DNA from: WJLY01 sp964399265 | Lineage (GTDB): Bacteria; Joyebacterota; Joyebacteria; Joyebacterales; Joyebacteraceae | Direction: 5' to 3' | NCBI GenBank assembly: GCA_964399265.1 | Contig: CAYNQF010000062.1 | Coordinates: forward strand, 1 to 15,756 | DNA: 15,756 nucleotides | Shown here: positions 7,601-12,122 of the stretch, piece after piece | Position numbering within the stretch: position 1 is the stretch's first letter | Layout of the letters: each line of letters starts with the position of its first letter | Notes under the pieces: generated by a model | Told to the model about the DNA's origin: nothing | Databases searched by the model: none | Seen by the model: the letters and a program-made list of their open reading frames with translations, nothing else | Position numbers and translations under genes: made by a program

Positions 7601-8299
7601 GGCGACAGCGGCCTCACGCCCGGTGAGACGTACCACTACCGGGTGTACGCGGTCGACGCCAACTCGAACGAGAGCGGCGCCAGCGGTGCGACGTCGGCCC
7701 TGGCCACGGACGTGGCGCCCGACGCGCCAACCGGACTCGCCGCCGAGGACGGCGTCGAGGAGGGTGAGATCCAGCTCTCGTGGGATGCCAGTCTTGAACT
7801 CGACTTCGACCACTACCGCCTCGAGAGGGACACGACGGCGGTCTTCGGGGCGGCCACGGTGTCGTTCGAGACGAGTGACGAGAGCTACCTCGACAGCGGA
7901 TTGCCACTCGGCGCAACGTACTACTACAGGCTGTTCGCGGTGGATCTCGGAGCGAACGAGAGTGCCCCGAGCGACACCGTCGACCATGCTCTCATCGACA
8001 CGGACGTGCCCGAGAACCTCGTGGCGTCGGTCTCGTTCATGAGGCCGAACCCGTTCACGGAGCAGTCGGCCATAGCGTACTCGGTGCCCGCTCAGGGCGC
8101 GCGAGTGGCGCTGCGCATATACGACATCAACGGTCGCCTCGTGCGGACGCTGGTCGACGCGGTGAGCGCGGGCGGCGTTCACGAGGCCGTGTGGGACGGA
8201 CGTGACAGCAACGGGACGCCGGTGGCGTCCGGCATCTACTTCTGCAGAGCGGAGGTGGACAGCGTCACCGAGGTTCGGAAGGTGGTACTGATCAGGTAG
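4661..8299 (+). CDS. Secreted subtilisin-like (S8) protease with five FN3 repeats and a C-terminal sorting-like domain
   Basis: A 1212-residue exported serine protease. ATG 4661 follows GGGAGGAAA at a good distance. Order: signal peptide (about 1-26, ALAAPG cleavage region); N-terminal prodomain-like region (27-200); S8 catalytic domain (about 205-500), with Asp216 in GIWDNGS, His242 in GSHPTACGGILAG, oxyanion Asn350 in FAAGNDG and Ser438 in CGTSYSCPVVSG; a Kp43-type beta domain (about 508-628, KVTLAWDDY, LVNDLDLEV, NNVEQVVV); five FN3 domains (about 637-1112); and a FlgD-Ig-like C-terminal domain (about 1117-1212) with RPNPF, YDINGRLVRTLVD and VASGIYF. The His motif reads H-P-T rather than the usual H-G-T. 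The catalytic domain has about twelve Cys, suggesting disulfides. It probably degrades extracellular protein. The C-terminal domain resembles type IX secretion signals, but surface sorting is inferred. Confidence 0.93.
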   Translation: MKASPPPFVSILAVLVLAAAAPALAAPGYDIVLNSRTFVPTQELRANPEDVHVVIQFYDVPSLGERDELAARGVELFDYIPNYAWTASAKAGALATLDASRVRAVFALSADDKISRRAAGQHVVRAFVYPDVSDAAAREALGRHGSVVGSVRNVYVVELAGDVGDLAAEDVVKYVDGPLPEKVESLDDLRDNINADEVQAPPYGLRGTGIYAGIWDNGSVCTDHPDFYGRLVVGDGSATGSHPTACGGILAGDGSRSSAYGGSPYQWRGIADDCNLASYSWPSDLSNMDSETGQAISNYDIVVSSNSWSWGLCSDYCAYYGDYDDWSQNYDKVVCGSQGKRLTVVFAAGNDGDCTDCSGDIPDFPYGTIPGPGSTAKNTIVVGSNNADTDGLSWYSSMGPVLDGRLKPDVVAPGCKSTSGVTTTAVNDGYTSSSCGTSYSCPVVSGCVVLTQEDYMDKFGGEAWPSTIKALIIQGAEDFGNLGPDYQFGFGRVNIQNTIDIVRADGGTGDLIKEDSVGNGQTWTYDVEVDGESQLKVTLAWDDYFGSYEAAGKKLVNDLDLEVVSPSATTYHPYVLDPDHPSYAATTGVDDLNNVEQVVVNSPATGTWTIRVVATLLPQPDQDFSVVTNCGAPAPDDPPSAPTGLDAAPGSGEGEIDVDWSDNSEPDFDHYRLERADNPSFTGASSFTTSSSSYGDSGLTPGQRYYYRVYAVDAGDNESGASGSDSAYATDLAPAAPTGLTASPGSGEGEIDVDWYDSTESDFDHYRLERADNPSFTGSSSFTVGSSEYADGGLTSGGTYFYRVYAVDVNSNESPASGDDSAVATDLAPATPGGLTVTPGPGEGEIEVSWDANTEPDFDHYRLERDTDDGFGPGSDPFEGQVAYHADSGLVPGDEYFYRVFAIDTGGNESAPSSVESAIALDLAPAAPTSVVAVSGAGEGEIDVDWDDNAESDFDHYRVERADNPEFTGATSFTAGASEYGDSGLTPGETYHYRVYAVDANSNESGASGATSALATDVAPDAPTGLAAEDGVEEGEIQLSWDASLELDFDHYRLERDTTAVFGAATVSFETSDESYLDSGLPLGATYYYRLFAVDLGANESAPSDTVDHALIDTDVPENLVASVSFMRPNPFTEQSAIAYSVPAQGARVALRIYDINGRLVRTLVDAVSAGGVHEAVWDGRDSNGTPVASGIYFCRAEVDSVTEVRKVVLIR
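6569..7996 (+). repeat. Five tandem FN3-encoding repeats of about 285 bp
   Basis: Units begin near 6581, 6866, 7151, 7439 and 7724, spaced 285-288 bp (95-96 codons). Each encodes an AP-x-GL start, GEGEI, DFDHYRLER or a close variant, and YRVYAVD...NES. The 15-bp word GACTTCGACCACTAC occurs in all five, and units 1, 2 and 4 share ERADNP. The similarity at DNA level points to duplication within the gene. The units probably form a stalk that spaces the catalytic domain from the surface. Confidence 0.88.
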
Positions 8300-8327
8300 G
8301 AAGCAGGAGCAGGAGTTGGCACTCGGC

Positions 8328-8357
8328 CGAGGGGCCGTCCGCGGGGACGGCCCCTCG
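8328..8357 (+). terminator. Intrinsic-type terminator after the subtilase gene
   Basis: A perfect 13-bp G/C-rich stem (8328-8340 with 8345-8357) around a GCGG loop, followed by CGCTTTGTT. It begins 28 bp after the stop codon. The T-rich tail is short, but the stem is the strongest in the window. Confidence 0.8.
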
Positions 8358-8428
8358 CGCTTTGTTGGGGCCGGGAGGGCCGACGCCGCGGCTCCGTCAA
8401 CTGTGATCCTTCGTCCTGCTGCGTCCCG

Positions 8429-8445
8429 CGCGCGTCCGACGCGCG
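8429..8445. promoter_or_regulatory. 17-bp palindrome, possible operator
   Basis: CGCGCGTC-C-GACGCGCG is a perfect 8+1+8 palindrome lying 19 bp upstream of the putative -35 element of the oligopeptidase gene. A dimeric regulator could bind here. With a 1-nt centre it is a poor RNA hairpin. In GC-rich DNA chance remains possible. Confidence 0.33.
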
Positions 8446-8464
8446 GCCCGGTTCTGATTGCGTG

Positions 8465-8493
8465 TTTCCGGGCGACCACGGCGGTGCTATGCT
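8465..8493 (+). promoter_or_regulatory. Extended -10 promoter for the oligopeptidase gene
   Basis: TATGCT (8488-8493) preceded by TGC (8485-8487) forms an extended -10. A weak -35 (TTTCCG, 8465-8470) lies 17 bp upstream. Transcription would begin near 8500, about 92 nt before ATG 8592. Confidence 0.45.
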
Positions 8494-8591
8494 CTCGGTA
8501 TTGTCATTGATGCCTGTTCTGCGAGGTCTGCGTCCGAGAGTGCGTCACGACGACGCGACCGCTCTTGCCAATATCCCACTGGAGGAACGGC

Positions 8592-10724
8592 ATGACGTCC
8601 ACACACAGATGGTTTCGGGCACTCCCGTGCGTCTGCGCAGTCCTGGCCGTGCTGGTCGCGGCCCCGCTCGCGGCGACGGCCGCGAATCCTCTCTCGCCGC
8701 CTCTGGCTCACGAGTTCCCGGTTGCGGACACGACCAACGGTGACGTGCGCATCGACTACTACGCGTGGATGGAGGACCGGAACGATCCCGACGTCATCAA
8801 GTACCTGGAGGCCGAGAACGCCTACACGGAGGCCATGACCGAGCACACCGCGGCTCTGCAGGAGTCGCTCTACCAGGAGATCGTCGGGCGCATCAAGGAG
8901 ACCGACCTGTCGGTTCCCTACCGCAAGGGCGATTACTTCTACTACTGGCGCTCCGAAGAGGGCAAGGAGTACCAGATCTTCTGCCGCAAGGAGGGCAGCC
9001 TGGACGCCCCCGAGCAGGTCCTGCTCGACCAGAACGTGCTGTCGGAGGGCCACGACTACTTCGACATAGGCACGGTGAAGGTCAGTCCGGACCACTCCAT
9101 GATCGCTTACGTGGTGGACACGACCGGCGCGGAGAACTTCACCCTCTACGTGCTGGACATAGCCTCGGGCAGGCTCCTGGACGACGTCCTGGAGGACGTC
9201 GACTACGACGTGGAGTGGGGGAACGACAACCAGACCATCTTCTACACCACGACGGACGAAGCGGAGCGGGCGGACACGTTGTGGCGCCACGTTCTCGGGA
9301 CGCCACGCGACGCAGACGTTATGATCTACCACGAGCCCGACGAGTCGTTCTGGGTCTCTGTCTACCGCACGAGGAGCGACCGGTACCTTGTCATGGAGGT
9401 CGGCAAGAGGACCTCCAATGAGTCGTGGGTGCTCGACGCCGACGACCCGCGCGGTGAGTTCCGGCTCATCGAACCTCGCACGCCCGACCTTGAGTACTAC
9501 GTCTCTCACCACGGGGACGACTTCTACATCAGGACGAACGCGGACGGGAGGAACTTCGACGTCGTGAAGGCACCGGTGACCGCTCCATCGAGGGAGAACT
9601 GGGCCACCGTCATCCCGTATCAGGATGAGGTGCGGGTCGAGAGCGTCGAGTGTTTCAAGTACTTCATCGTCGTGGTCGGGCGCGAGATGGGGTTGCGTAC
9701 CCTGCTCGTGATCAACGTCACGGATGAGACGGGTCACTTCGTCGACTTTCCGGAGCCCACGTACTCGGTGTGGCCCGGCGACAACGAGGAGTACGACACC
9801 GACCTCCTGCGCTTCAGCTACTCGTCGCTCGTGACCCCCAGGTCCGTCTACGACTACGACATGAGGACTCGGGAGAGGGAGCTTCTGAAGCAGACCGAGG
9901 TGCTCGGAGGCTACGACCCGACCCTCTACAAGTCCGAGCGCGTCTTCGCCGAGGCGCCGGACGGGACGATGGTGCCGATATCGCTCGTTTACAGGAAGGA
10001 CATGTTCGCCGAGGGGACGAACCCGCTCGTTCTCTACGGATACGGAGCGTACGGAGCCAGCATCGACCCCTGGTTCTCGTCGACGCGCTTGAGCCTGCTG
10101 GACCGCGGGTTCGTCTCCGGGATCGCGCACGTCCGCGGCGGCGGCGAGATGGGAGAGGAGTGGTACGACGAGGGGAAGCTGCTCCACAAGAGGAACACGT
10201 TCACGGACTTCATGGCGTGCACGGAGCACCTGATCGAAGCGGGCTACGCTGACCCGGAGCGTGTCGCCATGTGGGGTGGGAGCGCGGGCGGGCTGTTGAT
10301 CGGGGCCGTCCTCAACATGAGGCCCCAGCTGTACGCGCTCGCCATCGCGGACGTCCCGTTTGTCGATGTGCTCAACACGATGCTCGACCCGTCGCTGCCC
10401 CTGACCGTCGGTGAGTACGAGGAGTGGGGAAACCCGAACGATCCTGTCTACTACGACTACATCAAGTCCTACTCGCCCTACGACAACGTGGGCCAGTACG
10501 ACTACCCGGACATTCTGGTGACCGGGAGCCTGAACGACCCGCGGGTGCAGTACTGGGAGCCCGCGAAGTGGACGGCCAAGCTTCGCATGAACTGGGTGAC
10601 GGACTCCGTCTTGCTGCTCAAGATGAACATGGGCGCAGGGCACGGCGGGTCCTCCGGGCGTTACGAGCGCTATCGTGAGGACGCTTTCACGTACGCCTTC
10701 ATCATCGACCGCATGAAGAGGTGA
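8592..10724 (+). CDS. Exported oligopeptidase B-like prolyl oligopeptidase (S9A)
   Basis: A 710-residue S9 serine peptidase. ATG 8592 is chosen over upstream in-frame codons because GGAGGA (8581-8586) sits 5 nt before it and the protein then starts with a signal peptide (about 1-31, hydrophobic 11-27, ATAAN). An N-terminal YYAWMEDRNDPDV block and a seven-bladed propeller region (about 80-430) lead into the alpha/beta hydrolase domain. Nucleophile Ser564 is in GGSAGG, Asp649 in GSLNDPRV and His684 in GAGHGG; HVRGGGEMG forms the oxyanion region. GEYEEWGNP (608-614) carries the acidic residues that give oligopeptidase B its preference for Arg or Lys at P1. Textbook PtrB is cytosolic, so periplasmic or secreted placement is notable. 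The enzyme would finish peptides released by a protease such as the upstream subtilase (inference). It is separated from that gene by a terminator and has its own promoter. Confidence 0.94.
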   Translation: MTSTHRWFRALPCVCAVLAVLVAAPLAATAANPLSPPLAHEFPVADTTNGDVRIDYYAWMEDRNDPDVIKYLEAENAYTEAMTEHTAALQESLYQEIVGRIKETDLSVPYRKGDYFYYWRSEEGKEYQIFCRKEGSLDAPEQVLLDQNVLSEGHDYFDIGTVKVSPDHSMIAYVVDTTGAENFTLYVLDIASGRLLDDVLEDVDYDVEWGNDNQTIFYTTTDEAERADTLWRHVLGTPRDADVMIYHEPDESFWVSVYRTRSDRYLVMEVGKRTSNESWVLDADDPRGEFRLIEPRTPDLEYYVSHHGDDFYIRTNADGRNFDVVKAPVTAPSRENWATVIPYQDEVRVESVECFKYFIVVVGREMGLRTLLVINVTDETGHFVDFPEPTYSVWPGDNEEYDTDLLRFSYSSLVTPRSVYDYDMRTRERELLKQTEVLGGYDPTLYKSERVFAEAPDGTMVPISLVYRKDMFAEGTNPLVLYGYGAYGASIDPWFSSTRLSLLDRGFVSGIAHVRGGGEMGEEWYDEGKLLHKRNTFTDFMACTEHLIEAGYADPERVAMWGGSAGGLLIGAVLNMRPQLYALAIADVPFVDVLNTMLDPSLPLTVGEYEEWGNPNDPVYYDYIKSYSPYDNVGQYDYPDILVTGSLNDPRVQYWEPAKWTAKLRMNWVTDSVLLLKMNMGAGHGGSSGRYERYREDAFTYAFIIDRMKR

Positions 10725-10809
10725 TTCATCCCGGCGGGGTCGACGCGGGTCCAATCGCATGACGAGCGGCAACGCAGACGCCGTCGGGAGCATCGGCTTG
10801 AGGTCCCAG

Positions 10810-10839
10810 TTGACTTGCACTTATCCGGCGTCGTAGCAT
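10810..10839 (+). promoter_or_regulatory. Sigma-70 promoter ahead of the rsgA leader
   Basis: TTGACT (10810-10815), an 18-bp spacer and TAGCAT (10834-10839). Transcription would begin near 10846, well upstream of rsgA (ATG 11074), leaving a transcribed leader of about 230 nt. The 85 bp between the oligopeptidase stop and this site shows no clear feature. Confidence 0.65.
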
Positions 10840-10870
10840 CGCGTTTCGCATGCGTTGTCATACCTACCCG

Positions 10871-10879
10871 AAAGGAGGT
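10871..10879 (+). promoter_or_regulatory. Full Shine-Dalgarno in the rsgA leader
   Basis: AAAGGAGGT is one of the strongest ribosome sites in the window, yet it stands about 200 nt before rsgA. It is 5 nt before GTG 10885 and so marks a separate translation start in the leader. GAGGTGC (10875-10881) can pair with GCACCTC (10920-10926), which could mask it. Confidence 0.6.
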
Positions 10880-10884
10880 GCCTT

Positions 10885-11047
10885 GTGTCGGTGAGCGAGA
10901 GATTCCATACGGCGGAAGCGCACCTCGATACGCCTGCCCGCTAGACGCGCCTCTGCGCGACACCCCTGGCAGCAGCTGTGCATCGAGTCGGACGCCCTCT
11001 CTTCGAGGGGGCTGCCCGAGCGCTTCCGCGTGTCGGTGACCGAGAGA
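10885..11047 (+). repeat. 18-bp direct repeat flanking the rsgA leader
   Basis: The copies at 10885-10902 and 11030-11047 share 17 of 18 bases (GTGTCGGTGA, then G or C, then CGAGAGA), 145 bp apart start to start. In their likely frames they encode VSVSER and VSVTER, so the repeat may reflect peptide duplication as much as a DNA or RNA signal. Confidence 0.6.
10912..11029 (+). repeat. Nested inverted repeats in the rsgA leader
   Basis: Three nested complementary pairs: GCGGAAGCGC (10912-10921) with GCGCTTCCGC (11020-11029); GGCAGC (10968-10973) with GCTGCC (11011-11016); CCCTC (10995-10999) with GAGGG (11005-11009). Together they could fold into one long stem-loop of about 118 nt just before rsgA. 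No conserved SRP, RNase P, tmRNA or riboswitch motif that I know appears in it. Confidence 0.4.
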
Positions 11048-11073
11048 CACGTACTCAACTGGGAGTAACAACG

Positions 11074-11958
11074 ATGCATAGCGATATGGAACGCGGCGAG
11101 CGCCTGGAAGCGGGCGTCGTGTTCAGGAAGGCGCGCGGCGTCCGTCGAGTCGATGAGATACACCTCGTCGACCCGGTCGCCATCGGCGACGAGGTGCTCT
11201 ACGTGCCGGCCGGTTCGGGGCAGGGACAGATCCGGGAGGTCATGCCCCGGCGCAACACCCTCTCGAGGAGCATCCAGGACGTGAAGCGCAGGGGCGAGGG
11301 GAAGCCGGTCGACCAGGTCATCGTGGCCAACGTCGACCAGATGGTGGCCGTCTTCGCGGCGGCCAAGCCGAGGCCCACGTGGCATCTGCTCGACCGCTAC
11401 CTGGTGGGAGCGGAGGCTTCCGACATCCCCGCACTGATCTGTATCACCAAGACGGACCTCCTGAACGGAGACGATGTCCGGCGTGAGGTGTCCGTCTACG
11501 AGAGCCTCGGCTACCCCGTGGTGCTGACGAGCGCCGTGACGGGAGACGGGGTGGACGCCGTGCGCGCGGCGCTGGCCGGCAAGGTGTCCGTGTTCGTAGG
11601 GAAGTCCGGAGTCGGCAAGACGTCGCTCCTGAACGCGCTGCAGCCGGGGTTCGGGCTCTACGTCAGGGAGGTCAGCGAGAGCTCCGGCAAGGGCAGACAC
11701 GCCACGACTCATCTCGAGATGTTCCCGCTCGACGCGGGAGGGGGAGTGGTCGACACCCCCGGAATGAAGCTCTTCGAGCCCCCCGAGGACTCGATGGGGT
11801 TCGCCTTCTACTTCCGCGAGATGCGGCCCTTGCTCGGCGCCTGCAGGTTCGGCGCCGACTGCTCGCACACCCACGAGCCGGGCTGCGCGATCAAGGAAGC
11901 AGTGGAGTCCGGGAGGATCAGCCGGCGTAGGTATGAGAGCCTGCTCAAGCTGCTCTAG
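11074..11958 (+). CDS. rsgA: Ribosome small-subunit assembly GTPase RsgA
   Basis: A 294-residue circularly permuted GTPase that tests late maturation of the 30S subunit in the cytoplasm. ATG 11074 is preceded by GGGAG (11061-11065). Order: short OB-fold region (about 8-70, with VAIGDEV); permuted G domain with G4 TKTDL (125-129), the TSAVTGDG G5 region, P loop GKSGVGKTS (176-184), the GKGRHATTH switch (205-213) and G3 DTPG (227-230); then a zinc domain with C257, C263, H265 and C271. The P loop lying after G4 is diagnostic of the permuted family. The first Cys spacing is one residue longer than the C-x4-C-x-H-x5-C of Bacillus YloQ, and the OB domain looks shorter than usual at its N terminus. 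Upstream in-frame GTG 10978 would add 32 residues that do not look like an OB strand. The leader before it is unusual. Confidence 0.95.
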   Translation: MHSDMERGERLEAGVVFRKARGVRRVDEIHLVDPVAIGDEVLYVPAGSGQGQIREVMPRRNTLSRSIQDVKRRGEGKPVDQVIVANVDQMVAVFAAAKPRPTWHLLDRYLVGAEASDIPALICITKTDLLNGDDVRREVSVYESLGYPVVLTSAVTGDGVDAVRAALAGKVSVFVGKSGVGKTSLLNALQPGFGLYVREVSESSGKGRHATTHLEMFPLDAGGGVVDTPGMKLFEPPEDSMGFAFYFREMRPLLGACRFGADCSHTHEPGCAIKEAVESGRISRRRYESLLKLL

Positions 11959-12007
11959 CGGTCTCTCACGACCCGCCATCCCGGAGGGCCACCATGGCCC
12001 ATCGGAA

Positions 12008-12030
12008 GGGCGCCACACCGCTCGGCGCCC
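12008..12030 (+). terminator. Weak hairpin after rsgA
   Basis: GGGCGCC (12008-12014) pairs with GGCGCCC (12024-12030) around a 9-nt loop, 50 bp after the rsgA stop. No T-tract follows, so it is at best a weak or Rho-assisted terminator. Confidence 0.3.
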
Positions 12031-12067
12031 CGCATCCAATGGTCCCGTAGCGCCTCCGGGGCGCCTG

Positions 12068-12076
12068 TGCTAGAAT
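12068..12076 (+). promoter_or_regulatory. Extended -10 promoter for the pullulanase gene
   Basis: TGC (12068-12070) followed by TAGAAT (12071-12076). The -35 position at a 17-bp spacer (TAGCGC, 12048-12053) is poor, so this depends on the extended -10 or on an activator. The predicted transcription start near 12083 leaves a leader of about 40 nt. Confidence 0.5.
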
Positions 12077-12122
12077 CTCTCCCGCCGCTACGCGAAAGCA
12101 GTACCACATACAGGAGGCACTC

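Larger units (their letters stand above)
10885..11068 (+). other. Leader peptide or frameshifted small gene upstream of rsgA
   Basis: From GTG 10885, directly after a strong Shine-Dalgarno, the frame encodes 19 residues (VSVSERFHTAEAHLDTPAR) and stops at TAG 10942-10944. The +1 frame is open from 10895 to TAA 11066-11068, has no ATG or placed start of its own, and has strongly G/C-biased third positions, encoding ...LCIESDALSSRGLPERF and ending NWE. It stops 5 bp before rsgA. Skipping one base at the TAG would join them into a protein of about 60 residues with VSV(S/T)ER near both ends. Possibilities are a small gene broken by a real or sequencing frameshift, a programmed +1 frameshift, or a leader peptide over structured RNA. 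I do not recognise the product. Confidence 0.3.

Noticed and set aside
8487..10820. 777-codon minus-strand frame opposite the oligopeptidase gene
   Set aside because: It mirrors the S9 gene almost exactly, with no signal peptide, motif or ribosome site; a compositional shadow.
10815..11039. 74-codon plus frame starting at TTG in the rsgA leader
   Set aside because: Its start lies within or just after the promoter, no ribosome site precedes it, and its Ser/Pro/Arg/Cys-rich product looks like an out-of-frame reading. The GTG 10885 frame is better supported.
11986..12000. GGGCC-ACCAT-GGCCC inverted repeat after rsgA
   Set aside because: A 5-bp stem without a T-tract, easily produced by chance in this composition; not reported as a terminator or operator.
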